DNA of 64,000 bases from Ignavibacteria bacterium (GTDB lineage: Bacteria > Bacteroidota > Ignavibacteria > Tepidaquicellales > OLB5). This document shows positions 27,024 through 37,256 of this stretch, piece after piece. Numbering within the stretch: the stretch's first letter is position 1; each line of letters starts with the position of its first letter. The stretch lies in contig JADZAP010000040.1 of NCBI GenBank assembly GCA_020852705.1, positions 62,001 through 126,000 on the forward strand, read 5' to 3'. The position numbers were made by a program, and so were the translations under genes. Below the pieces are notes generated by a model, which was not told the DNA's origin, made no database searches, and saw only the letters and a program-made list of their open reading frames with translations.

Positions 27024-29531
27024 TCAGTAAAAACTAAGCGGGTCAACATCAATATCAATTCTTTCGCTTGATTTAAGCTTCAATCTACTTGTAAATTCAA
27101 GCAGTTTTTGCATCAAAGTTTCGCTTTGTAAAATATTTTCACTCGAAGATTTCATAACTTTTAAAATAACATGAATTCTGTATAAATTCTTAATTTTATA
27201 TATCAAAGCGGGCGCAGGTTTTAAAAGTTCTATATAAATTTCATTTTTAAATTGTGCAAGTTTACCGTTTAAAAAATGATATATTTTCCATGCATAATTA
27301 TTAACATCAACCTGTGAAGGAGACGATACTTCAATAAGTATCATTTTTGAAAAAGGGGGATAGGAATGAACCTGCCGGTGCTTAATTTCTTTATCAAAAA
27401 ATGCAATATAGTTATGTTTTTCAACAAGCGGGTAAATGTAATTATCAGGATTCATGGTTTGTATTACAACTTTTCCGTTATTACTAATCCTGCCGGACCT
27501 TCCCGATACCTGCATTAACAACTGAAAGGTTTTTTCTGATGCTCTGAAATCAGGTATAAATAAGCCAATATCAGCAGAAATTACTCCTACCAGAAAAACA
27601 TTAGGGAAATCGAGTCCTTTGGAAATCATTTGAGTTCCGATTAATATATCAAATTCACCCTTGTGAAATGAATTAAGTATCTTTCTGTGTGCATCTTTTC
27701 CTTTTACTGTATCAGCATCCATACGCATTGTTTTTGCACTTGGAAATAATCTTTGTATCTCCTCTTCAATTTTTTCTGTTCCAACTCCAACAAGTTTTAA
27801 ATTTGGGCTGCTGCATATTTGGCATACTGAAAGCAAATTTTCTGCTGAACCGCAGTAATGACATCTCAGATTATTTTTATATTTATGATATATCATTGTG
27901 ATATCACAGTTACGGCACATCTTTACATTTCCGCAATCTAAGCACTGCTGGTAAGCAGAATAACCTCTCCTGTTCTGCATTAAAATAATATTTTGCTTTT
28001 TCTTTAAAGCAAAATCAATATAAGCAATCAATCTTGATGAAAGTACTCTTTGCTCGGCAGTTTCGTATTTTTTATATTTACTGGGATTTTTAAGTTCATC
28101 TATCATATCAACAATTTCAACCGCCGGTTGTTTAGTTTTTAAAGCACGGTGGGGCAGTTCAAGCAGGGCATATTTACCTGCTTTATAATTGTAAAAGCTT
28201 TCCATTGAAGGGGTAGCCGAGCCAAGTATTACAACAGCATTATTGAATTTTGCTCTTACAATAGCAGAATCCCGGGCGTTATATTTTGGGTTTTTATCTG
28301 TTTGTTTGTATGAATGATCGTGCTCTTCATCAACAATAATTATTCCAAGATTATTAAGCGGTGCAAAAAGTGCTGAGCGTGCTCCAATAACTATCTTAAT
28401 TTTTCCTGTTGAAATTCTGCGGTTAACATCAAATTTTTGTCCCTCATTTAATTTACTGTGTATTACACCTACAATTTCACCAAAATAAGTTTTGAACCGA
28501 TGTATAAGCTGCGGAGTTAGGGAAATTTCGGGAACAAGAACAATTGCTGTTTGCTTTTTTTCAAGAACATTTTTAATAGTTTCAATGTAAACCTGAGTTT
28601 TTCCGCTGCCTGTTACTCCAAAAAGAAGAAATGTTTTAAATTTACCTAGTGAACTGCTAATTTTTGTAAGAACATCTTTTTGGTCGGGGTTTAGCTCTAA
28701 AATTTTATTATCTTCACTAAATTCATGCTCCCCTTCACGATTTGTTTCAATTTCAAATAATATTATAAATCCCCGCTTTTCCAGAGCTTTTAAAACTGAA
28801 AGAGCTGATTTTGTATTCTTTAAAATTTCAGATACTTTTGCTTTTGATATTTCATTTTCAATTAAATACTTCAGGACTTTTACCTGACACGCAGAGCGGA
28901 ATTTGTTTTCTTTAAAAAATATGTCAAGTGAAGTTTTAGTATAACCGCTAAACTCATCAAGCAGATCAAATTTAAGCCACCGTTCAAATTTAGCTTTGAA
29001 TCTTTCTGCAGAAAGAATCTGCTTTTGTGTAATCACACCTTTTGCGGCAAGGGTTTGAACTGCGCTTCTAACAGTTGATGATTTAAGGCGATTTTGTAAC
29101 TGTTTTATTGTTAATGATTTATCCTTTAAAAGTGAAATTATATTTTTCTGAAGTGAACTATACGGTATATTTGGTATTATAGATGCAGACCTGAACAATA
29201 CTTTTGATTCAACAGTAGTTCCTTTTGGAATTGCAGTAAAAAGTACTTCACCAAGAGGACAAATATAATATGAAGAAAGCCACTTACAGAATCGTATCAT
29301 TTCATCATTAACAATTGGTTCAGAATCAAGCAGCTTTTTAACAGGTTTTACTTTATTTAGTTCTGTATCATGCTGTATTGAAATTACAATACCTGTTAAT
29401 TCTTTACTGCTAAGCGGGGCAAGTACACGCATTCCCGTTTTAATCATATCACATAGCTCATCAGGAACAATGTATGTAAAATGCTGCCAAAGAGGCAGAT
29501 TAAATGTAATATTTGCATAAAGCTTTTTCAT
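27024..29531 (-). CDS. priA: Primosomal protein N' (replication restart helicase PriA)
   Basis: 835-residue superfamily 2 helicase. It recognises stalled forks and reloads the replicative helicase. The order is an N-terminal 3'-DNA-binding domain, winged-helix region, Walker A (GVTGSGKTQVY), DEEH box, and zinc-binding cysteines in CLDCGNVKMCRNC, CHYCG and CQICSS within the helicase core. This is followed by the QMISKGLDFPNV and QVSGRSGR helicase motifs. Its ATG directly follows a perfect 24-base palindrome plus an A/T run (29532-29560), which may terminate trxB transcription or regulate priA. Confidence 0.96.
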   Translation of the reverse strand: MKKLYANITFNLPLWQHFTYIVPDELCDMIKTGMRVLAPLSSKELTGIVISIQHDTELNKVKPVKKLLDSEPIVNDEMIRFCKWLSSYYICPLGEVLFTAIPKGTTVESKVLFRSASIIPNIPYSSLQKNIISLLKDKSLTIKQLQNRLKSSTVRSAVQTLAAKGVITQKQILSAERFKAKFERWLKFDLLDEFSGYTKTSLDIFFKENKFRSACQVKVLKYLIENEISKAKVSEILKNTKSALSVLKALEKRGFIILFEIETNREGEHEFSEDNKILELNPDQKDVLTKISSSLGKFKTFLLFGVTGSGKTQVYIETIKNVLEKKQTAIVLVPEISLTPQLIHRFKTYFGEIVGVIHSKLNEGQKFDVNRRISTGKIKIVIGARSALFAPLNNLGIIIVDEEHDHSYKQTDKNPKYNARDSAIVRAKFNNAVVILGSATPSMESFYNYKAGKYALLELPHRALKTKQPAVEIVDMIDELKNPSKYKKYETAEQRVLSSRLIAYIDFALKKKQNIILMQNRRGYSAYQQCLDCGNVKMCRNCDITMIYHKYKNNLRCHYCGSAENLLSVCQICSSPNLKLVGVGTEKIEEEIQRLFPSAKTMRMDADTVKGKDAHRKILNSFHKGEFDILIGTQMISKGLDFPNVFLVGVISADIGLFIPDFRASEKTFQLLMQVSGRSGRISNNGKVVIQTMNPDNYIYPLVEKHNYIAFFDKEIKHRQVHSYPPFSKMILIEVSSPSQVDVNNYAWKIYHFLNGKLAQFKNEIYIELLKPAPALIYKIKNLYRIHVILKVMKSSSENILQSETLMQKLLEFTSRLKLKSSERIDIDVDPLSFY

Positions 29532-29560
29532 AAAAAAGGGATAGGTTTAAACCTATCCCT
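29532..29560 (-). terminator. Perfect 24-bp palindrome with T tract abutting the priA start
   Basis: Arms AGGGATAGGTTT and AAACCTATCCCT (29537-29560) are exact complements with no spacer. On the minus strand they are followed by six T and then directly by the priA ATG. Shape and position downstream of trxB suit a rho-independent terminator. Contact with the priA start codon means it could also act as an attenuator, or as an operator in DNA form. Confidence 0.7.
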
Positions 29561-29585
29561 GCAAAAATAAATAAATTAATTTTAA

Positions 29586-30536
29586 TTAACCGTGATGCTC
29601 TTCTAGGTATCTTTCAACATCTATTGCTGCCATGCAGCCGGAACCTGCTGCAGTAACTGCCTGCCTGTAAACATGATCCTGTGCATCTCCGCAGGCAAAT
29701 ACTCCTTCAATATTTGTTTTTGTATTAATTTTGCTGGTTTTAATATAACCGTTATCTTCCAAATCTATTTGTCCTTTAAAAATATCGGTATTAGGTTTAT
29801 GTCCAATACCTAGAAAAATTCCCTCAACTTCCTGGTCATATACTTTTCCTGATTTTAAATTTTTAAGCTTTGCGTGTGTAACACGTTTTTTACCGTCTTC
29901 ATTAACTCCAACAACTTCTTCTAAAACAGTATCAGTAAGAAGTTTAATCTTAGGGTTTTTCTGTGCTCTTTCAAGCATTATTTTTGAGGCTCTGAATTCA
30001 TCTCTTCGGTGTACAATCATAACTTCTTTGCCAAATTTTGTTAAATAGTTTGCTTCTTCCATGGCTGTATCACCTCCGCCAATCACTATAATCCGCTGAT
30101 TTTTAAAGAAAAAGCCGTCGCAGGTTGCACATGCTGAAACACCGAATCCCATATATTCTGCTTCACTTGGTAAACCAAGCAGTTTGGCGGATGCTCCGGT
30201 AGCAATTATTACTGCTTTAGCCAGATGTTCTTGATCTTCAGAAAATAATTTAAAAGGACGGGATGAAAAATCAACTTTATCAATAAATTTAAAACGGCAA
30301 TCAGCCCCGAACCTTTGAGCTTGTTTGCGCATAACATCCATTAATTCCGGACCCATTATACCATGTTCAAATCCGGGATAATTTTCAACTTCAGTTGTAA
30401 TAGTAAGCTGACCACCTGGCTGCATTCCTTCAAAAACAATGGGCTTTAAATTTGCTCTTGCAGTATATAATGCTGCAGTTAATCCTGCGGGACCAGAACC
30501 TATTATAATTACATTGTGTACATTTTGTTCACTCAT
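29586..30536 (-). CDS. trxB: Thioredoxin-disulfide reductase
   Basis: 316-residue low-molecular-weight NADPH-thioredoxin reductase. It has the FAD-binding motif IIGSGPAGLTAALYTARA (about 11-28), NADPH site VIGGGDTAMEEA (from about 151), redox pair CATC (Cys136/Cys139), and the C-terminal GVFACGDAQDHVYRQA FAD segment. It recycles thioredoxin, which could serve the ArsC encoded at 6904. The gene lies downstream of the TPR protein gene on the same strand, 49 bases away. Confidence 0.97.
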   Translation of the reverse strand: MSEQNVHNVIIIGSGPAGLTAALYTARANLKPIVFEGMQPGGQLTITTEVENYPGFEHGIMGPELMDVMRKQAQRFGADCRFKFIDKVDFSSRPFKLFSEDQEHLAKAVIIATGASAKLLGLPSEAEYMGFGVSACATCDGFFFKNQRIIVIGGGDTAMEEANYLTKFGKEVMIVHRRDEFRASKIMLERAQKNPKIKLLTDTVLEEVVGVNEDGKKRVTHAKLKNLKSGKVYDQEVEGIFLGIGHKPNTDIFKGQIDLEDNGYIKTSKINTKTNIEGVFACGDAQDHVYRQAVTAAGSGCMAAIDVERYLEEHHG

Positions 30537-30585
30537 AGTAGTATAGTAACATTAATTATGAAAATATTTTCTAACAGATTAATTT

Positions 30586-32244
30586 TTATTTGTATTTATC
30601 AACTTTTTGTTTAATTAATTCATTATCTGGATTAATGCTTAAGGCATCATTCCAAGCCTTAAGGGCTTTAATAATTTCTCCCATAGCTTCATATATATCG
30701 CCAAGATGATCAAGTAAAGTTTCATTTTTGCCAAGGTTAACTGCTTTGGTAATATATACAGCTGCATTTTTATAATCTTTAAGTTTAAACAATATCCAGC
30801 CAAAAGTATCAAGATAAGAAGCATTTTCTGGCTCTGCATCAATAGTCTTTTTTGACATATCTTTTGCATACATAAGATTCTCACCTATTTCAGAAAGGTG
30901 ATAGGCATAATTGTTCATCAATTGAACATTATCAGGATAATATTTAAATGCTTCTTCATATAGTTTAGCGCATTCAGAATTCATTTTAAGGTCATCATAT
31001 ACCAAACCTAAATTACTGAAAGTATTCAAATCCTTTGGGTTAATCTCAAGGGCTTTTTCAAGGTAAGGTAATGCAGAACGGTTATCGCCAAGTCTGTAAT
31101 ATGAATTGCCTGTTAAATACTGCAGTCTGAAATCATTGCTGAATTTAGCGGCTCCGGTTTGAAATATTTCAACAGCTTTTTTAAAATTATTTATTTCGTA
31201 ATAATAGAAACCCACCTGTATATATAGTTCAGAAGATGTATCGGTTCTTGAAAGAAGGTTTGCAAATCTAACATCTGCGTCCTGAGGATTATCCTTAGCA
31301 TCAATATAAATAAGATAATATTCAGGCATCCATTCATTTGGATATGCATTGTTTAGGTTTTGAAGTATATTTCTTGAAACTCCAAGTGCTTCTTTATCTT
31401 CTGCGGATGCCTGCAGAAAAGCTACTGCAACATCCATTTTAGTCATAAAATCCACACTATCGCGGTTCATTAGTTTACCATACTTATCAAATGCTTCCTG
31501 ATTTCTGTGCTGTCTAAAATACAATTTTATTACTTCAGTCTGTACATCACGGTTATTGGGATTTGTTGAAAGAATTTCTTCGTAAATCCTGATAGCATTA
31601 TCATAATCCGGTATTTTAACATAGGCAGCAGCAGCTGAATATTTGAGGTTAATATCTGTTGGATTTAGCACAAGAAGTTTTTCAATTGTTGCGGCAGTAT
31701 TAGCATAATCTTTATAAGATTCATAAATATCAACCATCCTTAAGAGTACAGTTTCTTCATATTGGAAATTTTCAGTTATATTTTCATAATACTTTAATGC
31801 TTCAGAAGGCATCTTCAGGGCTTCGTACATTCTGCCGATATTATAAATGATATTAATATCATCCGGTTTTTTGGCATAAATATCCTGCAGATATTTTAAA
31901 GCATTAGTGTAGTCGCCAAGAACAATATATGTATCAGAAACTTGTTCTTTATAAACCAAGTTTTCTGGATTCAACTTAATTGCTTCTAAACCAAACTCTA
32001 AAGCCTTTTTATGCTGGGTGATATTTGAATATAGTTTAGAAAGAGCAAAATAAATTCCCGCAGCTTTTTCAATTTTTAGTGCCTGATTGTATTTATCAAT
32101 AGCCGCAAGATAGTTATCTTTTAGTTCAAAAGTTTTTGCCTCAATAAAAAGCTCAACTGCTTTATCATCTAAAGGCAATTCTTGCGCTGAAATTAAACCA
32201 GAAAAGGTTAAAAACAGGATAAAATATAGGAAGATTCTTCTCAT
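30586..32244 (-). CDS. Exported tetratricopeptide repeat protein
   Basis: About 552 residues: a signal peptide (MRRIFLYFILFLTFSGLISAQ) then some 13-14 TPR-like helix pairs filling the rest, with typical positions such as LNPENLVYKEQVSD and INPKDLNTFSNLGLVYDDL. The start at 32244 is chosen because the signal peptide begins there; a TTG further upstream would place 13 residues before it. TPR arrays bind other proteins, so it may be a periplasmic or outer-membrane scaffold. The partner is unknown. Confidence 0.85.
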   Translation of the reverse strand: MRRIFLYFILFLTFSGLISAQELPLDDKAVELFIEAKTFELKDNYLAAIDKYNQALKIEKAAGIYFALSKLYSNITQHKKALEFGLEAIKLNPENLVYKEQVSDTYIVLGDYTNALKYLQDIYAKKPDDINIIYNIGRMYEALKMPSEALKYYENITENFQYEETVLLRMVDIYESYKDYANTAATIEKLLVLNPTDINLKYSAAAAYVKIPDYDNAIRIYEEILSTNPNNRDVQTEVIKLYFRQHRNQEAFDKYGKLMNRDSVDFMTKMDVAVAFLQASAEDKEALGVSRNILQNLNNAYPNEWMPEYYLIYIDAKDNPQDADVRFANLLSRTDTSSELYIQVGFYYYEINNFKKAVEIFQTGAAKFSNDFRLQYLTGNSYYRLGDNRSALPYLEKALEINPKDLNTFSNLGLVYDDLKMNSECAKLYEEAFKYYPDNVQLMNNYAYHLSEIGENLMYAKDMSKKTIDAEPENASYLDTFGWILFKLKDYKNAAVYITKAVNLGKNETLLDHLGDIYEAMGEIIKALKAWNDALSINPDNELIKQKVDKYK

Positions 32245-32417
32245 GGGAAATGTAAATATAGCCCTACAATTTTTGAATTTCAAAGTAAAAAGCAGGGTAA
32301 AATTAATTTATAAAATTATATACTGTTTAATACTTTAAAAAAAGTTAAATTAGAAACTCAAAGTTGATAACATAAAAGAAAGAAAAGAATTCCAATTTAA
32401 TATTAATGTATTTTAAG

Positions 32418-34199
32418 ATGAAAAATTTAAAGGTTTTTTCAATCCTGTTTATTTTAGTTTGTACAAGTATTTCATATTCTCAATTTACAAAATTTGTATA
32501 TAACCAGCCGGTAATTCCGGATGTTATGGGGTATATAAATGTTTTAGAAACTGACGGATACAGTACCTATAATGCAGTGTATAATGTTGATTCTTTTCCA
32601 CTATTCACCGGTTTTCCAAAAACTTTTAGCGGTGTTGGATATGAAGGCGGAATTTTATGCAATATGGATTCTGACAACGATTTAGAAATAGTTAGAAATA
32701 TAGGTTATACAATTCAGGCATGGAATTATGACGGTTCAAATGTTCCGGGATGGCCTGTAACAGTACCAACATATCAGCTTGAATGTGCCCCATCTTATGG
32801 TGATGTTGATGGTGACGGTCAGGAAGATATTGTTGTTACAAACCACGGCTTAACATCAGGCGGGTTTATTTTTGCATACAGAAAGAACGGAACAATGCTG
32901 CCGGGTTTTCCTGTAAATCATGGTTACAGTTCAAGAACACCTGTACTAGCTAATGTTGATAACACACCTGCTCTTGAAATTATTGTGAATAAAAGGCAGT
33001 CGGGTGCAAATCAGGTGAGTATATACACCGGTACAGGAGCAGTACTTTCGGGCTGGCCCCAAAGTATTAACAGTGTTCCTGCCTCAAGCTCTGCAGTTGG
33101 TGATATTACAGGAGACGGACAGCCTGAAATAGTTTCAGAATCATACAATTCATTGTATGCATGGGATAGAAACGGGAATTTACTTACTGGATTTCCTTTT
33201 ACAATGCCAAATTCTGATGTAAATTCATACTCATCACCAGTGCTTGCAGATGTAGATGGTGATAATATACGTGAAATTATATTTGGTACACATGTATCGG
33301 GAGGCGGGGGCTATGTTTATATTCTGAAAAATAACGGAACAATATTAAGCGGCTGGCCTAAACAGGTAAATCAATGGATTTATGGACCCCCTGCAGTAGG
33401 TTATATAAATAATGATAATGTAATTGATATTGCCGTGGGAGATCAGGTTCTTTCAGGCTCGCCAATGGACCAACTAAATGCGTGGGATAAAAACGGAAAT
33501 TCCCTTCCGGGATTTCCGATAAATTCTCTTTGGGCTATTAACAATCAGGTTTCTATTGGTGATATTGATAACGATAATAATATGGAATTAATTATTGACG
33601 ATAATACACAAAACTCAGGCAGAGGACAATATCATGCATTTAACCATGATGGAACGCCACTTGCTGGCTGGGACGTAAATGTTGACGGTACAACAATGTT
33701 CAGCATGCCTATGCTTGGTGATCTAAACAGGGATGGTTTGATGGATATTTCAGGCTCAGGAGGTATATTTATAAATCCTGCTTATACTTTTGTATATTTA
33801 TGGAATACGGGAATAAATTATAATGCGAATAAAATAGTAATTCCCATGTTTCAGTATAACAGCAGACATAACGGAGTATATGGTGATAATCCATTGGTTG
33901 GTATTCAGCCTGTTTCCGGAAGTATTCCAAAAAAATTTATGCTGATGCAGAATTACCCAAATCCTTTTAATCCTTCAACAAAAATAAGGTTTTTAATTCC
34001 GTTAAATAATATTGGAAAAACTAAGTTAATTGTTTATGATATAAACGGAAAGTTTGTAAAGGAAATAGTAAATAGTGAGTTAACTGCCGGAGAATTTGAA
34101 GTTGAGTTTAATGCTGCAGGGCTTTCTTCAGGAATTTATTTTTATGAGTTAACTTCGGGTAATACAAAGTTAGTTAATAAAATGATACTGATAAAATAA
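32418..34199 (+). CDS. Secreted FG-GAP/VCBS-repeat protein with T9SS C-terminal sorting domain
   Basis: About 593 residues. There is a signal peptide, then a beta-propeller-like series of repeats with calcium-loop motifs of D-x-D-G-D type (DVDGDGQEDIVV, DITGDGQPEIVS, DVDGDNIREIIF, DIDNDNNMELII, DLNRDGLMDIS). It ends with a type IX secretion sorting domain: QNYPNPFNPSTKI followed by the GLSSGIYFYEL segment and a short basic tail. It should be exported by Sec, moved across the outer membrane by T9SS and anchored or released. The ligand is unknown. The ATG at 32418 is preferred over one four codons upstream because the signal peptide starts there. No T9SS machinery genes are in the window. Confidence 0.9.
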   Translation: MKNLKVFSILFILVCTSISYSQFTKFVYNQPVIPDVMGYINVLETDGYSTYNAVYNVDSFPLFTGFPKTFSGVGYEGGILCNMDSDNDLEIVRNIGYTIQAWNYDGSNVPGWPVTVPTYQLECAPSYGDVDGDGQEDIVVTNHGLTSGGFIFAYRKNGTMLPGFPVNHGYSSRTPVLANVDNTPALEIIVNKRQSGANQVSIYTGTGAVLSGWPQSINSVPASSSAVGDITGDGQPEIVSESYNSLYAWDRNGNLLTGFPFTMPNSDVNSYSSPVLADVDGDNIREIIFGTHVSGGGGYVYILKNNGTILSGWPKQVNQWIYGPPAVGYINNDNVIDIAVGDQVLSGSPMDQLNAWDKNGNSLPGFPINSLWAINNQVSIGDIDNDNNMELIIDDNTQNSGRGQYHAFNHDGTPLAGWDVNVDGTTMFSMPMLGDLNRDGLMDISGSGGIFINPAYTFVYLWNTGINYNANKIVIPMFQYNSRHNGVYGDNPLVGIQPVSGSIPKKFMLMQNYPNPFNPSTKIRFLIPLNNIGKTKLIVYDINGKFVKEIVNSELTAGEFEVEFNAAGLSSGIYFYELTSGNTKLVNKMILIK

Positions 34200-34245
34200 T
34201 ATTTTTGATCACAATAAAACATCAGGTAAATATTTTAAAAAATCA

Positions 34246-36609
34246 TTAGAATTCAATATTTACACCGGAATTAAAACTGCGGTTGGGGGCTTGAGTTCTT
34301 TCAAGTTCCTGATATGAATTGTTAAACAGATTATTTACTGCAAAGAAAACAGCAGTATTGCCAAAAAGTTTTTTGCTTAACTTTATATCAAGCAAAAAAT
34401 ATGCTTTTGGCTCTTCATATTTATAAAAAAGGTCTTCATCTACTTTACTTACGTATTTTCCGTTTATATTAAGATTAAAATCAAAATAATTAAAATCTGA
34501 AGAGAAGTTTATTAAATGTTCAGGTTTGTAAGGTAAAAAATCTTCTTTTCTGTTAACAGATAAGTCACGGGCATCAATCAGACTATAATTAAAACTGAAT
34601 CCATAACCAAAAATTTTATTAAATAAATTAAAATCACTTTTATAATCTATTAAAAATTCCAATCCTTTTATTTGGGCTTTAGCAATATTCTGCACCTGAA
34701 AAGGTCCGTTTACATTTCCGCCAATATTAACATACTGAATAAGATTGTTATACTCGTTTATATACGCGGATACATCAAGAGTAAATCTTTTAAGATACTG
34801 TTTTCGGAAACCAACTTCTGCAGAAATCATTTCTTCGGGTTTAAGCAACGGGTTGAATACAAAATTAAATCCTCCAAAAAGTTCTTTCTTAAAATACAAT
34901 TCAGCAATTGAAGGTGATCTGAATGCTCTGCCAATCAAGAATCTGAATGAAGTATTTTCAAGTATTTTATTTGAGGTAATAGGTGAATATAATAGTGAAA
35001 TTTTTGGACTTAATTGAATAAATTTATTTAAGCCAACGACTTTATTATAGTCAATTCTTAAGCCGGCTGTTGCAGAAAGAATATTACTGCCTGATTTATC
35101 AACAAAAATTTTATGCTGATCCTGAACAAATACACCAAAATTATTAACCTGCTGATCACCATATAAAATTTCAGCTGGATTAGAGCGTACAACATTCCAC
35201 TGTAAATCGGTACCTGTAATGAAATAATTTCGTTTTGAAAATTGAATATCAAATTGAGAAATATTACCGAAATTATAGCTTTTTATTGTTGTTTCCAACG
35301 CTTGACCGGGCGGGGCATATTGAATGGAAACAAAATTTTTAGGGTTAAAATACGAAAGACTATTCAGTTTATAATAATAAAATCTGCTGGTATATTTTGT
35401 ATTTTTTGATGGAACTGCAGTATAGAAAACATCAATACTTTGAGTTTCCTTTTTTATTCTGTCACCCAGATACTGCGGATTGGTTTTATAGGGATCTGCA
35501 AATTTGCCCGGATCTTTGCGCCAGTAGTGGGGAAATGCACTGTTTGATTTTGTGTACTGCAAAGTTATTTCAAGATCCCTGTTTCTGAAAACATCATACA
35601 TTATCTTAGCAAGTCCGCCATAAAATTCATAATCTGTTTGCTGAGCATGTCCATCATTTTGATTGTAATTTATGTTTAACAGATATGCCAGCTTTTTAAA
35701 TGTATTGCTGTGTATAAGATCAAAGCTTTTAAATGTTAAAAGTTTGTTTGTGAATTTAAGACTATCATTAAGCGGATTATAAAAGCCATAACTGCCGTTA
35801 AAACTTGTAAAAGATTTATATGTCGGTTTTTTAGTAATAACATTTACAACGCCCCCAATTGCAGATGAACCATAGAGTGAAGAAAATGCTCCTTTAACAA
35901 CTTCAGTTCGCTCAATAATGGATGTAGGTATAAGAGACCAAAGAGCACCTTTTGAATCACCGGTTAATGAAGGTCTGCCATCAAGCAGCAACAGAACACG
36001 ATTTCCAATACCGCCTCCAGCAACATCACTAGAGCCCCTAATTGAAAGTCCTTGAACATTAATGCCGCTTGTTTTAAATACTGTAACACCCTGAACATCA
36101 CTTAAAACTTCATCAAAAGTTAATGGATTTCGGTTTTTAATATCATCTGAGCTGACAATTGAAATTGATGAAGGAGTTTGTTTAAGAGTAAGCTCGGTTT
36201 TTTCTGCAGTTACATTTATTTTATCAGTTTCAATATTTACGGGAGTTAAAAAAATGTTAATAGTTTTATTTTCATCTGCTATAAGAGAAATATCAGTTTT
36301 TTCATTCTTAATATATCCAAGCCGAGAAGAAATAATTTTATAGATACCCGGCTGTAAATTATTGAATTCAAAGTTGCCAAAAATATCAGTGAATTTTTCA
36401 GTTTTATATAGAGGATTTAGGTTTGTTGACTCAATTTTAATGTTTACCATGCTTACTGCACCTTCGTTTGTCAGGTCAATAACTTTCCCTTTAATGCTTC
36501 CTGAATAATCATCAGAATAAATTTCAGGAAGTAAAACTAAAAAAATAAACAACACTCCAGCATATAATGCTAAAGTGTTGTTTGAGAAGTTATTAATAAG
36601 TAATCTCAA
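34246..36609 (-). CDS. TonB-dependent outer-membrane receptor with carboxypeptidase-like N-terminal domain
   Basis: 787 residues. A signal peptide is followed by a carboxypeptidase-regulatory-like beta-sandwich domain (about 35-115), a plug domain (about 135-260) with ERTEVVKGAFSSLYGSSAIGG, and a 22-strand-type barrel ending in an aromatic C-terminus. It imports siderophores, vitamin B12 or other scarce ligands using TonB energy. The TTG at 36609 lies 4 bases after the stop of the frameshifted lipoprotein gene, so the two probably share a transcript. No specific ligand is evident. Confidence 0.9.
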   Translation of the reverse strand: MRLLINNFSNNTLALYAGVLFIFLVLLPEIYSDDYSGSIKGKVIDLTNEGAVSMVNIKIESTNLNPLYKTEKFTDIFGNFEFNNLQPGIYKIISSRLGYIKNEKTDISLIADENKTINIFLTPVNIETDKINVTAEKTELTLKQTPSSISIVSSDDIKNRNPLTFDEVLSDVQGVTVFKTSGINVQGLSIRGSSDVAGGGIGNRVLLLLDGRPSLTGDSKGALWSLIPTSIIERTEVVKGAFSSLYGSSAIGGVVNVITKKPTYKSFTSFNGSYGFYNPLNDSLKFTNKLLTFKSFDLIHSNTFKKLAYLLNINYNQNDGHAQQTDYEFYGGLAKIMYDVFRNRDLEITLQYTKSNSAFPHYWRKDPGKFADPYKTNPQYLGDRIKKETQSIDVFYTAVPSKNTKYTSRFYYYKLNSLSYFNPKNFVSIQYAPPGQALETTIKSYNFGNISQFDIQFSKRNYFITGTDLQWNVVRSNPAEILYGDQQVNNFGVFVQDQHKIFVDKSGSNILSATAGLRIDYNKVVGLNKFIQLSPKISLLYSPITSNKILENTSFRFLIGRAFRSPSIAELYFKKELFGGFNFVFNPLLKPEEMISAEVGFRKQYLKRFTLDVSAYINEYNNLIQYVNIGGNVNGPFQVQNIAKAQIKGLEFLIDYKSDFNLFNKIFGYGFSFNYSLIDARDLSVNRKEDFLPYKPEHLINFSSDFNYFDFNLNINGKYVSKVDEDLFYKYEEPKAYFLLDIKLSKKLFGNTAVFFAVNNLFNNSYQELERTQAPNRSFNSGVNIEF

Positions 36610-36613
36610 TTAA

Positions 36614-37112
36614 TCAGAAATTAATTATTTTTTTAGCCGTATCTAACCAAGAAAGGAAGTTAATATTTTCAAGTCCAACATCAGAATGTAAACTATCTTT
36701 TGATGGGTTCATCCAGCAAGAAGGATTACTATTTGTGTCACACCCTCTCATGCCCAATAAATAAACAGAACCTTCCGTATGGAGTTCTAATAAAGGCTGA
36801 TGTTGTAACATAAGACCCAGCTGAAAGTCCGGTAATTTCATACGTGCCTGTATAAGTATTACCATTTTTTACTAATGTAATTGTGTCACTTCCGCTAGGC
36901 GGACCCGCAGGGGGCCAAGAAGAATAAACAGATACATCATAATATCCGTTATTATAGACTCTGTTTGTATCAACAAATGTAATTGTACCGCGAATTGTAC
37001 CTGCAGGTACGTTTGTATTATTAGTAACATTATCATTGCCGCAAGAGTTAATTAATATACCAATAATTGCAACAAAAGCAAAAAGAGAGGTGTATTTTAA
37101 TATTTTATTCAT
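36614..37112 (-). pseudogene. Frameshifted lipoprotein gene related to the one at 42670-43782
   Basis: Two overlapping frames together make one protein. The first (from the ATG at 37112) gives a lipoprotein signal (LINSC) and a beta-sandwich-like domain with GTITFVDTN and SSWPPAGPP. It then runs into a stop at about 36738 after the TPYG segment. The second frame continues with GSVYLLGMRGCDTNSN and ends FLSWLDTAKKIINF. These two parts align in order with the C-terminal domain of the intact lipoprotein at 42670, which has GRITFADNN, DNWPPEG, VYGCDTN and MLSWADSTKNIF. A +1 shift near 36775-36800 is required to join them. It could be a true mutation, a sequencing error or, less likely, programmed frameshifting. 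Without the shift the product is 124 residues. Confidence 0.75.
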
Positions 37113-37256
37113 TTTAATAGTTATTATAAATTAAATTAATTGATAAGTTATATTACAAATTTAAATTTTTATATCACATAATAATATGATACAAATCATA
37201 ATCAAAAAAGATTTTAATCTGTTATTACGAATTATGAAAATTAAACAGGGGAAGAT

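Noticed and set aside
36614-36865. Separate 83-residue gene
   Set aside because: Its last 50 or so residues match the C-terminal domain of the lipoprotein at 42670, so it is the shifted continuation of the gene at 37112.
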